NCBI GenBank assembly: GCA_946885435.1
Contig: CAMPGL010000058.1
Span: forward strand, 1-11,307
DNA: 11,307 nt
Direction: 5' to 3'
Source of the DNA: an uncultured Brevundimonas sp.
Lineage (GTDB): Bacteria > Pseudomonadota > Alphaproteobacteria > Caulobacterales > Caulobacteraceae
Of the stretch, positions 1 to 6,574 are shown piece by piece (the first letter of the stretch is position 1; every line of letters begins with the position of its first letter). The notes beneath the pieces were generated by a model, which did not search any database, was not told where the DNA came from, and saw only the letters and a program-made list of their open reading frames with translations. The translations under genes were made by a program, and so were the position numbers.

Positions 1-112
1 CGGTCATTTCCGCAACGGTCAGACCCAGGTTGTGGGTCACGACCACGGCGCCGGCCTCGGCGAAAACCCCCTTGAGGTCCTCGATCGACGCGGCCTTTTG
101 TGCGCGGTCCAT
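1..112 (-). CDS. rplJ: 50S ribosomal protein L10, N-terminal part (cut by window start)
   Basis: L10 anchors the L7/L12 stalk on the large ribosomal subunit and usually controls its own operon by binding the mRNA leader. Only the first 37 codons are visible. They begin MDRAQKAASIEDLKGVF and continue with AGAVVVTHNLGLTVAEMT, which I recognise as the alphaproteobacterial L10 N-terminus. The ATG lies at 112-110, with an AGGAG ribosome binding site at 119-123, 6 nt upstream. The gene sits downstream of a Nudix gene rather than directly behind rplK-rplA, and a leader of about 260 nt precedes it. The C-terminus and the expected rplL partner lie outside the window. Recognition is from memory of the family. 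Confidence 0.93.
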   Translation of the reverse strand, partial: MDRAQKAASIEDLKGVFAEAGAVVVTHNLGLTVAEMT

Positions 113-373
113 TGCGGTCTCCTACGAAGTGACGCCCGCGGGATTGCGGACGCCGAACGGCCCGTTCGCCCCGGGGAGGTCCCTGAGGCGGCGAGCCGCG
201 AAAACTGTCCGAAGGAACGCCCGTCGCCGTCCGGCCTGATGGCCTGGACCGGTTCGGGACTTTCCCCGTCTCCCCACGGCGTCAAAGGGCTCTTTGACGT
301 TTACGATCCAGGTGACCCCTGGACCCCGAAGTTCTCGGACAGGACCGCCGACGCCCGAAGGCTCCGACGGAAG
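113..373 (-). promoter_or_regulatory. Long structured 5' leader of rplJ, candidate L10 leader
   Basis: About 260 nt separate the predicted promoter from the rplJ start and hold no convincing gene. Three inverted repeats are visible in the transcript: CGTCAAAG/CTTTGACG with a 4-nt loop at 280-299, CCAGG/CCTGG with a 5-nt loop at 308-322, and CGAACGG/CCGTTCG around one central base at 154-168. None is followed by a T-run, so these are not classical terminators. L10-binding leaders ahead of rplJ are established in many bacteria. Assigning this stretch to that class rests on position and foldability, because I could not match the consensus secondary structure by eye. Confidence 0.5.
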
Positions 374-379
374 CGGCGC

Positions 380-407
380 TCTATACACGCTGAGCGGCCG
401 AAATCAA
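380..407 (-). promoter_or_regulatory. Sigma-70-type promoter for rplJ
   Basis: On the minus strand TTGATT (407-402) is followed after 16 nt by TATAGA (385-380) and then GCGCCGC, a common layout for strong housekeeping promoters in alphaproteobacteria. The -35 hexamer contains the TGA stop codon of the upstream Nudix gene (406-404). A start site near 373 is inferred, not seen. Confidence 0.6.
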
Positions 408-844
408 TCCGCTGGGCGGAAATCCCGGATCAGGGTCTTGAGTTCAGGTTCGTCGACCGCGGCCGCCGCAGCCTCGGGCGCGAACCAGCGCCGTTCGCGC
501 TGATGCGCCTCGTCCCAGGTGTCGAGTTCCGCGGTGACCCTCAGGGGGTAGAGATCCACGGCTGTCAGGCGTCTCGCCTTGCCCGACAGGCGCTTGTGAT
601 AGTGGAAGACGCCAAGCGAGGTCTCGTGCAACTCGCCGGCCACCCCGGCCTCTTCCAGGGCTTCCTGGGCGGCCGCGCGGGCGTCGCCTACCCCCGACAT
701 CGGATTGCCCTTGGGGGTCACCCACCGGCCGGTGTCGCGCGAGGTGATCAGCAGGATCTCGGGTCCTTCGGGGCCCGGCCGCCAGCACAGGGCGCCCACC
801 TGGCGGCGCTTGGGACGGTCGAGCCTGTCGGTGCGCGCGGTCAT
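404..844 (-). CDS. Nudix hydrolase, DIPP-like
   Basis: A 146-residue single-domain Nudix hydrolase, expected to cleave a nucleoside diphosphate linked to another moiety; diphosphoinositol polyphosphate or diadenosine polyphosphate type substrates are possible. The Nudix box spans residues 46-68 and reads G46-x5-V52-x7-QEALEEAGV. The metal-binding Glu residues E61, E64 and E65 are present. The usual first Glu is Val (52) and the Arg of REuxEE is Gln (60). My recollection is that alphaproteobacterial relatives with WV(I/T)PKG tolerate such changes. Residues 41-46, WVTPKG, lead into the box. The ATG at 844-842 overlaps the stop of the phosphate transporter gene in an ATGA, so translation is probably coupled. 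It is the last gene of the phosphate operon, and its stop lies in the rplJ -35 element. Substrate unknown. Confidence 0.88.
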   Translation of the reverse strand: MTARTDRLDRPKRRQVGALCWRPGPEGPEILLITSRDTGRWVTPKGNPMSGVGDARAAAQEALEEAGVAGELHETSLGVFHYHKRLSGKARRLTAVDLYPLRVTAELDTWDEAHQRERRWFAPEAAAAAVDEPELKTLIRDFRPAD

Positions 845-1842
845 GTCAGGAACAGCCGGCCGAACCAGAAGAAGGCCGCCCCCATGGCCGCGCAGGCCGG
901 GATGGTGATGAACCAGGCCATCACGATGCCGCGCGCCACGCCCCAGCGCACCGCCGAAGCCCGCCGCGAGGCGCCGACGCCGATGATGGCCCCGGTGATC
1001 GTGTGGGTGGTCGAGACCGGGATGCCCAGGCTGGTGGCCATGAACAGCGTTATCGCCCCGCCGGTCTCGGCGCAGAAGCCCTGCTGAGGGCTGAGCCGCG
1101 TAATGCGAGAGCCCATGGTGTGGACGATCTTCCAGCCGCCCATCAGGGTGCCGAGCGAGATGACCAGGTAGCAGGTGATCACTACCCAGAAGGGCACGTG
1201 AAACTCGTCGCCCAACAGGCCCCGCGAATAGAGGAGTACGGCGATGATCCCCATGGTCTTCTGGGCGTCGTTGCCGCCGTGGCCGAGCGAATAGGCCGCC
1301 GCCGAAACGAGCTGAAGCTTCCGGAAGATCCAGTCGGCCCGCGCCGGATTCGCCTTCACGAACAGCCACGAGACAATAAGCACCAGAACGAGCGCGAGCA
1401 CGAAGCCGACCATCGGCGACAGGAAGATGGCCGAGACCGTCTTGGTGACGCCCGCCAGGACGATCACCCCCGGCCCCGCCTTGGCGATGCCGGCCCCCAG
1501 CAATCCGCCCACAAGGGCGTGCGAACTCGACGACGGTATCCCCAGCCGCCAGGTGATGACGTTCCAGGTGATCGCCCCGATCAGGGCGCCGAAGATGACC
1601 GCGTCCGAGATCACCTCCGGCGAGATGATGCCCTTGCCGATCGTGTTGGCCACGGCCACGCCGAACACGAAGAAGGCCGCGAAGTTGAAGAACGCCGCCC
1701 AGATGACCGCCAGGCCAGGCGGCAGGACGCGCGTCGCCACCACCGTGGCGATGGAATTGGCCGCATCGTGCAGGCCGTTCATGAAGTCGAAGGCGAGCGC
1801 GACCCCGATCAGCAGGACCAGGATGACCAGACCCATGTCCAT
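841..1842 (-). CDS. pit: Inorganic phosphate transporter, PiT family
   Basis: A low-affinity phosphate permease of the inner membrane, expected to move phosphate, or a neutral metal-phosphate complex, with a cation. The 333-residue protein is almost entirely hydrophobic segments. It carries the two family signatures in inverted-repeat arrangement: FMNGLHDAANS near residues 20-30 and LGHGGNDAQKTMG around G189-G190-N191-D192. Further conserved stretches are PSSSSHALVGGL and GIPVSTTHTITGAIIG. The ATG at 1842-1840 lies 2 nt after the stop of the PhoU-like gene; a second ATG two codons later is also possible. It overlaps the following Nudix gene by 4 nt. The length fits the short bacterial PiT proteins that travel with a DUF47 partner. 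Family assignment is firm; the substrate follows from the family. Confidence 0.93.
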   Translation of the reverse strand: MDMGLVILVLLIGVALAFDFMNGLHDAANSIATVVATRVLPPGLAVIWAAFFNFAAFFVFGVAVANTIGKGIISPEVISDAVIFGALIGAITWNVITWRLGIPSSSSHALVGGLLGAGIAKAGPGVIVLAGVTKTVSAIFLSPMVGFVLALVLVLIVSWLFVKANPARADWIFRKLQLVSAAAYSLGHGGNDAQKTMGIIAVLLYSRGLLGDEFHVPFWVVITCYLVISLGTLMGGWKIVHTMGSRITRLSPQQGFCAETGGAITLFMATSLGIPVSTTHTITGAIIGVGASRRASAVRWGVARGIVMAWFITIPACAAMGAAFFWFGRLFLT

Positions 1843-1844
1843 TA

Positions 1845-2489
1845 TCAGAGGTGCTCGACCAGCACGCCGTTGATCCGGTTGGCCACGTCCTCGAAGCGAT
1901 CGACCACCTTCTCCAGGTGATCGTAGATCTCGGCCCCGATCATGAAGTTGAGGGCGTCGCCGTTCCGGTGGGCCAGGAACAGGGTCTTCATGCCCTCGTC
2001 GTAGACCGTGTCGCTCTCGGTCTCGAGGCGGGTGATCTGTTCGGTCAGGGCGTTGAGCCGGTCCCGGTTCTTGCGCATGGCCGACAGCAGGGACACGGCC
2101 TCCGCGGTCATGGCGGCGCAACGGACGGCGATGGCGGCCAGTTCTGCCATCTTCGGTTCAAACGCGCGGACCTCGTAAAGGGTGACCGCCTTGGCCGTCT
2201 TCTGCATCTGGTCGATGGTGTCATCGAGCGAATTGGTCAGGCCGCGGATGTCGGACCGGTCGAAGGGGGTAATGAAGCTGCGGCGAACGGCGTGCAGCAC
2301 TTCGCGTGCGACGTCGTCGGCCTCGTTTTCGTGCTCGACGATTCGGCGGCACCACTCCGGCGTCTCATCGCCGCCGCGCATCAGGTGCTGGAGAGCATCG
2401 GCGCCCTTCACCAGGGTGGCGGCGTGCGCCTCGAACAGATCAAAAAAGCGATCTTCCTTCGGCATGACGGCCTGAAACCAGTTCAGCAC
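1845..2489 (-). CDS. PhoU-like DUF47 protein, partner of the phosphate transporter
   Basis: A 214-residue, all-helical cytoplasmic protein of the DUF47/PhoU-like family, which commonly accompanies PiT transporters and is thought to modulate their activity. The N-terminus MLNWFQAVMPKEDRFFDLFE is a family hallmark. Acidic helix motifs of the PhoU metal-binding kind are visible: EHENEADD at residues 52-59 and SLDDTIDQM further on. I chose the GTG at 2489-2487 because a GGAG lies 7 nt upstream and the residues it adds fit the family; the ATG eight codons later would remove the conserved LNWF. It is the first gene of the operon, with the transporter starting 2 nt after its stop. Confidence 0.9.
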   Translation of the reverse strand: MLNWFQAVMPKEDRFFDLFEAHAATLVKGADALQHLMRGGDETPEWCRRIVEHENEADDVAREVLHAVRRSFITPFDRSDIRGLTNSLDDTIDQMQKTAKAVTLYEVRAFEPKMAELAAIAVRCAAMTAEAVSLLSAMRKNRDRLNALTEQITRLETESDTVYDEGMKTLFLAHRNGDALNFMIGAEIYDHLEKVVDRFEDVANRINGVLVEHL

Positions 2490-2517
2490 GTTGCGGCTCC
2501 GGGTGAGAGGACAGGCG

Positions 2518-2548
2518 CTCTAGTCGGGGCAGGGGGCGCCAGCGTCAA
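2518..2548 (-). promoter_or_regulatory. Candidate promoter for the PhoU-like/pit/Nudix operon
   Basis: On the minus strand TTGACG (2548-2543) is followed after 17 nt by GACTAG (2525-2520), or after 19 nt by CTAGAG (2523-2518), then GCGCC. The -35 is good and the -10 weak. I saw no clear Pho box (tandem CTGTCAT) between 2490 and 2634. The rest of this divergent region contains no recognisable element for the plus-strand gene. Confidence 0.45.
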
Positions 2549-2634
2549 GTCGTCAGTTTACGGATGGCTTTCAGAATGTCGTTTACCGGACGCGGGTTCC
2601 GTCACAGACTGCGATGGGGCAAACGGGGATGGGT

Positions 2635-3798
2635 ATGGCTGACGTCCAGGCGTCAGACTTGGTGCTGCAGGCGGAGGCCGCGTTGGCGGGGCGCGACCCC
2701 GCGAGCGCGATCGCGCTGCTGGACCGAGCGGACGCCCTGGGCGGCGTATCTCCCCGAAGCCGGATGGCGCGGGCGGCGGCCCTGCGCGCGGTCGGCGACG
2801 CGCGCGGCGCCCTGGCGGCGCTGGACGACCTGCTCGCCGAACAGCCGTACCATTTCCTCGCGCTGCTCTCGAAGGGGGCGGTGCTGGAGCAGTCGGGCGC
2901 CGCCGGGGCGGCCGTCGACGTCTATCGCAACGCGGTCAAGATCGCCCCGCCGGCCGAGCGCCTTCCGCCCGCCGCGGCCCGTCAGCTCGACGCGGCCCGC
3001 AGCGCCGTCTCTCGTACCGATCAGGCCCTGCGCGAACATCTCGCGTCCGCCGTGGCGGGCCTTCGCGCCGAGCACCGGGGCGCGGACCTCGCCCGCTTCG
3101 ACGAAGCCCTCGACATCTTCGCCGGCGTGAAGAAGGCCTATGTGCAGGAGCCTCTCTTCTTCCACTACCCGCGCCTGCCCGCGATCCCGTTCTACGACCG
3201 GAGCCACTTCCCCTGGCTCGAAGAGCTGGACAGGGCCACGGACCTCGTAGCCTCCGAGATGCGCGTCGCGCTCGACAGCGCGGGCGAAGCGGAACTCGCG
3301 CCCTACATCCAGTATCCCCGAGGCGCGCCGGTGAACCAGTGGGGCGAACTCAATCACTCGCGCCGCTGGAGCTCCTACTTCCTGTGGAAGGACGGCCAGC
3401 GCCAGGATCAGGCCTGCGCCCGGTGTCCGCAGACCGCCGCCCTGCTCGAGCGCCTGCCGGTCTGCCGCCAGCCCGGCTATGCGCCCACCGCCATGTTCAG
3501 CGCGCTCGAGGCGCGGACGCACATTCCGCCGCACACGGGCTCGACCAACGTCCGGCTGCTGGCCCACCTGCCCCTGCTGCTGCCGGGACCGGCCCGTTTC
3601 CGCGTCGGCAATGAGACGCGCAAGTGGCGGATGGGGGAGGCCTGGGTCTTCGACGACACCATCGAGCACGAGGCCTGGAACGACGCGGACGCGCTGCGCG
3701 TGATCCTGATCTTCGACGTCTGGAACCCGCTGCTGACCGAGGTGGAGCGCGAGCTGGTCAACGCCCTGCTGGCGGCGCGGAAGGGCTTTGCCCTCTGA
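2635..3798 (+). CDS. TPR plus aspartyl/asparaginyl beta-hydroxylase-family protein
   Basis: A 387-residue probable Fe(II)/2-oxoglutarate dioxygenase. Residues about 8-105 form alanine-rich TPR-like helix pairs, and the C-terminal part (about 170-375) matches the aspartyl/asparaginyl beta-hydroxylase family. Visible landmarks are PFYDRSHFPWLEEL, ARTHIPPHTGSTNVRLLAHL and GEAWVFDDTIEHEAWN. The likely iron ligands are H300 and H345, and R355, ten residues after the distal His, is the expected 2-oxoglutarate contact. As in other members, Gly stands where most dioxygenases have the acidic ligand. There is no signal peptide, so it acts in the cytoplasm. The ATG at 2635 was chosen for the GGGGA at 2625-2629; in-frame ATGs at 2614 and 2629 are alternatives. 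A gene for an Asp-rich RTX protein follows. Substrate unknown. Confidence 0.88.
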   Translation: MADVQASDLVLQAEAALAGRDPASAIALLDRADALGGVSPRSRMARAAALRAVGDARGALAALDDLLAEQPYHFLALLSKGAVLEQSGAAGAAVDVYRNAVKIAPPAERLPPAAARQLDAARSAVSRTDQALREHLASAVAGLRAEHRGADLARFDEALDIFAGVKKAYVQEPLFFHYPRLPAIPFYDRSHFPWLEELDRATDLVASEMRVALDSAGEAELAPYIQYPRGAPVNQWGELNHSRRWSSYFLWKDGQRQDQACARCPQTAALLERLPVCRQPGYAPTAMFSALEARTHIPPHTGSTNVRLLAHLPLLLPGPARFRVGNETRKWRMGEAWVFDDTIEHEAWNDADALRVILIFDVWNPLLTEVERELVNALLAARKGFAL

Positions 3799-3820
3799 CT
3801 TATTGATGATTTCCGCCCTT

Positions 3821-3859
3821 TTGACTTACTGCGGCCTCCGATAGGCTCGAGTCAGGAGG
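3821..3859 (+). promoter_or_regulatory. Candidate promoter and strong ribosome binding site of the RTX gene
   Basis: TTGACT at 3821-3826 is followed after 15 nt by TAGGCT at 3842-3847, which is a usable but imperfect promoter. AGGAGG at 3854-3859 lies 5 nt before the ATG at 3865 and is the strongest Shine-Dalgarno sequence in the window. The RTX gene could therefore be expressed apart from the hydroxylase gene ending at 3798. No terminator is visible between the two genes. Confidence 0.4.
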
Positions 3860-3864
3860 GGACT

Positions 3865-5547
3865 ATGCCGAGCTACGTAGGAACGAGCGGCGACGATCAG
3901 CTTGGAGGGGGACCTGAGGATGACATGGTCGACGGTCTCGCCGGGAACGATCGCCTGTACGGCGGCCGCGGGCACGACGTTCTCTACGGCCGTGAGGGCG
4001 ACGACGTCATCTATGGCGGCGACACCCGGTTAATCCTCGAGCCGTGGTCGGCCTACGCGGATGACGACCACCTTTATGGCGGTGACGGCTCCGATATCCT
4101 GGACGGAGGCAAGGGACGCGACCGGCTCTACGGCGAAGCTGGCGACGACCGGCTCTACGGCTACGTGATGGACTTCCTTGATGGCGGGGTAGGTTACGAC
4201 ACCGCGCTCATCGATCTCTACGATCAAAGCATCGGCTTTTCTCAAGGCGTGACCTACGTCCACGGCGCCTACGGTTCCGGATACTCAAATGGAATCCAAG
4301 TCCTCACAACGATGAACGTCGAGGAAGTGATCATTCTCGGAGGGGGCTACGCCGACGACCTAACCGGCTGGCTCTATCATGACGAACTGGTCGGGATGGA
4401 TGGCGACGACCGATTATTCGGGATGGGCGGCGACGACCTGCTCCAGGGCATGTGGGGGTCCGACCTCGCTCACGGCGGCGATGGCGACGATCACGTCTAC
4501 GGCGAGTTGGAAAACGACGAACTGCACGGTGACGCCGGGAATGACTATGTTAACGGCGGTCGCGGCGACGATGTGATCCATGGCGGCGCCGGAGACGATG
4601 TCTTGCTGGGCAGCGAGGACTCCCACACCGACGGGAGCGATCAGATCATGGGCGGCGCTGGAGATGACGTCCTGCTTGGGGACACGCAGTGGGACTGGAC
4701 GCCGTGGGGCACCGGCGACGATCGCCTATTTGGGGGCGATGGTGACGACCAGATCTTCGGCCATGGTGGTGACGATATGGCTTGGGGCGGAGCGGGCAAT
4801 GACCGCCTGTATACGACCGCCCGGTTCGTCGGCGGCGATACGGAGTCCACCAACTACGCTTACGGCGAGGGGGGCGACGATGTGCTTTTTGGAGGTGGCC
4901 TGATCGACGCCCTTTATGGGGGCGACGGAGACGACCTCATGATTGACGCGCCCGGTCACACTATTTTTGACGGCGGCGCCGGTTACGACACGGTCGATTT
5001 GGACATGTTCCACGGCTACAGCGACGGCCAGACTCAAACTCGAGGCGCGACAGTCGACCTCAGTCTCAACGGCGCCCAGGATCTCGGACTCGGCCTTGAG
5101 AGTTGGAACTCGCTGGACACCTTCATTGATGTGGAAGGCTTGCAGGGTACGAGCGGGGCCGATCGGCTGTCGGGCAACGCCGCGAGCAACGTTCTGGATG
5201 GTCGGGCCGGGGATGACATTCTGTCTGGTCGGGCTGGCGACGACCTTCTGATCGGTGGCGCAGGCAACAATGTGCTCATAGGCGGGGAGGGCCGAGACAC
5301 CGCCGTTTTTGATGGCGGCCATAGTGAGTATGTCGTCTTGCGCTCGGCGGAGGGATGGGTCGTCAAGCACTCAACCGGCACGTCCCAATTGACGTCGATT
5401 GAACATCTTCGTTTCGCCGACTTGGAAGTAGCGCTTGACTTAGTAATCTGCGACCCGCCGAAGGGGGAACGCAAGGCGGATGTGGCCCAGATCCTGCCAG
5501 AGCTTCATTTGCCGATCTCGACAGTGGACGAGGGCTGGCTGGTGTAG
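3865..5547 (+). CDS. RTX calcium-binding protein, probably secreted by a type I system
   Basis: A 560-residue acidic protein built mainly of RTX nonapeptides (GGxGxDxUx) that bind Ca2+ and fold into a beta-roll outside the cell. Blocks lie at about residues 8-112, 163-310, 333-378 and 429-482, separated by non-repeat stretches. Residues from about 480 (DTAVFDGGHSEYVVL ... SIEHLRFAD) are the C-terminal module often seen in RTX proteins and likely carry the type I secretion signal. There is no N-terminal signal peptide. No enzymatic domain is recognisable, so it could be an adhesin, a surface-layer-like protein or a structural protein. No ABC transporter, membrane-fusion or TolC-like gene lies in the window. 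It uses more A/T-ending codons than its neighbours, including TTA at three Leu positions, which hints at transfer or at distinct selection. It converges on the TerC gene with a 3-nt gap. Confidence 0.9.
   Translation: MPSYVGTSGDDQLGGGPEDDMVDGLAGNDRLYGGRGHDVLYGREGDDVIYGGDTRLILEPWSAYADDDHLYGGDGSDILDGGKGRDRLYGEAGDDRLYGYVMDFLDGGVGYDTALIDLYDQSIGFSQGVTYVHGAYGSGYSNGIQVLTTMNVEEVIILGGGYADDLTGWLYHDELVGMDGDDRLFGMGGDDLLQGMWGSDLAHGGDGDDHVYGELENDELHGDAGNDYVNGGRGDDVIHGGAGDDVLLGSEDSHTDGSDQIMGGAGDDVLLGDTQWDWTPWGTGDDRLFGGDGDDQIFGHGGDDMAWGGAGNDRLYTTARFVGGDTESTNYAYGEGGDDVLFGGGLIDALYGGDGDDLMIDAPGHTIFDGGAGYDTVDLDMFHGYSDGQTQTRGATVDLSLNGAQDLGLGLESWNSLDTFIDVEGLQGTSGADRLSGNAASNVLDGRAGDDILSGRAGDDLLIGGAGNNVLIGGEGRDTAVFDGGHSEYVVLRSAEGWVVKHSTGTSQLTSIEHLRFADLEVALDLVICDPPKGERKADVAQILPELHLPISTVDEGWLV
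3886..5310 (+). repeat. Four blocks of RTX nonapeptide-coding repeats
   Basis: At the DNA level the repeats appear as imperfect 27-nt periods around GGCGGCGATGGCGACGA-like units. The densest run is about 4390-4800. Gaps with unrelated sequence lie near 4210-4350 and 5010-5140. The copies are diverged rather than identical, so this is an old protein-level repeat, not a recent tandem expansion. Confidence 0.8.
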
Positions 5548-5550
5548 CGA

Positions 5551-6384
5551 CTAGCGTGGGCGCGGCGGCGCGTCTGCTTCGGCTGAAGCCGACGGCTCGC
5601 CGGTCGCGTGCGTCTCGCTCTCTTCGGTGCGCATGCCCTGCATGTGGTGGGCGGCCTCTTCCTCGTCGATTTCGAGGAAGGTCGGGGCGGCGTTGTTGAA
5701 CTGCTCTAGGTTGCCGGTGCGCACCACGACCGAGCGGGCGCCGTCCCAGATCATGTGCAGCGCCACATAGAGCACGATCAGCAGGCCGACGTAGCCGATC
5801 CAGCGGTGCTTGTTCAGCAGTCGGGCGATGAAGGTGGCCGCTAGGCCCATCAGGGCGATCGACAGCACCAGGCCGAAGACCATGATCCACGGGTGCTCGT
5901 GCGCCGCGCCGGCGACGGCCAGCACGTTGTCGAGCGACATGGTCACGTCGGCGATCATGATCTGCAGCAGGGCCGCGCCGAAGGTCTTGCGCTTGATCCC
6001 CAGCTCTTCCGGAGCGAGGCCGCCGCCGTGATGGACGGCCAGGGCTTTTTCCATCTCCAGTTCGGATTCGGCCTGGTCGTGCGTCTTCTGCTCCTGCAGT
6101 TCGCGCCACATCTTCCAGCAGACCCAGAGGAGCAGGAAACCGCCCGCCAGCAGCAAGCCGACGATGGCCAGCAACTGGACGGTGATCAGGGCGAACCCGA
6201 TCCGCATCACGACAGCGGCGGCCAGGCCGATCAGGATGGCCTTGCGCCGCTGGGCCACCGGCAGGGCCGCCGCGGCCAGGCCCACGGCCACGGCGTTGTC
6301 GCCGGCCAGCACCAGGTCGATCATCAGCACCTGGCCGAGCGCGGCGAGCTGACTGGCGAATTCGGGAGAGCTCAGAAATTCCAT
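5551..6384 (-). CDS. TerC/YjbE-family integral membrane protein, probable Mn2+ exporter
   Basis: A 277-residue inner membrane protein of the TerC family (YjbE-like group). Relatives are linked to Mn2+ export and to metalation of secreted proteins. The two family signatures lie in transmembrane helices: D23-LVLAGDN-30 and D146-VTMSLDN-153. A charged cytoplasmic loop spans about residues 94-133. After the last helix comes an acidic tail with two adjacent His residues (from about 228: EIDEEEAAHHMQ). The ATG at 6384-6382 has a weak AGAGG site 7 nt upstream that lies inside an inverted repeat. The stop is 3 nt from the convergent RTX stop. It is divergent from the outer membrane protein gene and shares the upstream region holding an FNR-like box. 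The metal is inferred from the family. Confidence 0.9.
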   Translation of the reverse strand: MEFLSSPEFASQLAALGQVLMIDLVLAGDNAVAVGLAAAALPVAQRRKAILIGLAAAVVMRIGFALITVQLLAIVGLLLAGGFLLLWVCWKMWRELQEQKTHDQAESELEMEKALAVHHGGGLAPEELGIKRKTFGAALLQIMIADVTMSLDNVLAVAGAAHEHPWIMVFGLVLSIALMGLAATFIARLLNKHRWIGYVGLLIVLYVALHMIWDGARSVVVRTGNLEQFNNAAPTFLEIDEEEAAHHMQGMRTEESETHATGEPSASAEADAPPRPR

Positions 6385-6387
6385 GAG

Positions 6388-6401
6388 CGGCCTCTAGGCC
6401 G
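6388..6401 (-). promoter_or_regulatory. Inverted repeat over the TerC ribosome binding site
   Basis: CGGCCT-CT-AGGCCG is a perfect 6-bp inverted repeat with a 2-nt centre, covering the AGAGG Shine-Dalgarno of the TerC gene. It could be an operator or could hide the ribosome binding site in the mRNA. No yybP-ykoY-type Mn2+ riboswitch consensus is visible upstream. Confidence 0.35.
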
Positions 6402-6499
6402 GGTGACGCGGACAGGCAAGCGGAGGGGAGCGGACGACGCGATCGACCGAGCAATGAGACGCGCGCGGGCCGAGATCGGTGACCCTGCGCGCCGACCGC

Positions 6500-6513
6500 A
6501 TGATCTAGGTCAA
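6500..6513 (+). promoter_or_regulatory. FNR/FixK-like box (9 of 10 fixed positions)
   Basis: ATGATCTAGGTCAA matches TTGA(T/C)-N4-(A/G)TCAA except for the first base. Its centre lies 68 nt before the ATG of the outer membrane protein gene (6575), and it also stands upstream of the divergent TerC gene. No good -10 lies at the class II distance in either direction, so the target promoter is uncertain. A perfect box precedes the next gene of the cassette, which raises the credibility of this one. Confidence 0.45.
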
Positions 6514-6574
6514 AGTGTACCGCCCGACATTTCCGCAAGGTGGCGCTCCATCTCGTCGGGAGAGGCGGAGACAT

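Noticed and set aside
280..299. Hairpin CGTCAAAG/CTTTGACG as a terminator between the Nudix gene and rplJ
   Set aside because: The stem is good but G-rich sequence rather than a U-run follows on the minus strand, so it is more likely leader structure.
122..388. Minus-strand 88-codon frame in the rplJ leader
   Set aside because: It starts with a GTG that overlaps the -10 region, has no Shine-Dalgarno sequence, and its composition follows the GC bias. The stretch is better explained as a structured leader.
32..1087. Long plus-strand open frame opposite the rplJ leader, Nudix and pit genes
   Set aside because: It runs antisense to three well-supported genes, is rich in G, R, P and A with no recognisable motif, and has no ribosome binding site. 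It is a high-GC shadow frame.
1003..1920. Plus-strand frame opposite the pit gene
   Set aside because: The product is dominated by R, D, H and Q with no domain, and it is the complement of a clear membrane transporter.
3865..5547. RTX repeats as a CRISPR array or satellite DNA
   Set aside because: The periodicity is about 27 nt in one long open frame, the units vary freely at the DNA level, and they encode the GGxGxDxUx nonapeptide.
6385..6540. Mn2+ riboswitch (yybP-ykoY type) upstream of the TerC gene
   Set aside because: YjbE-like genes often carry one, but the conserved loop sequences of that class are not visible in the minus-strand leader.
6515..6574. Upstream GTG start for the outer membrane protein
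   Set aside because: It would place 20 mostly charged residues before a normal signal peptide and lies 2 nt from the FNR-like box. The ATG at 6575 has a good GGAG site.
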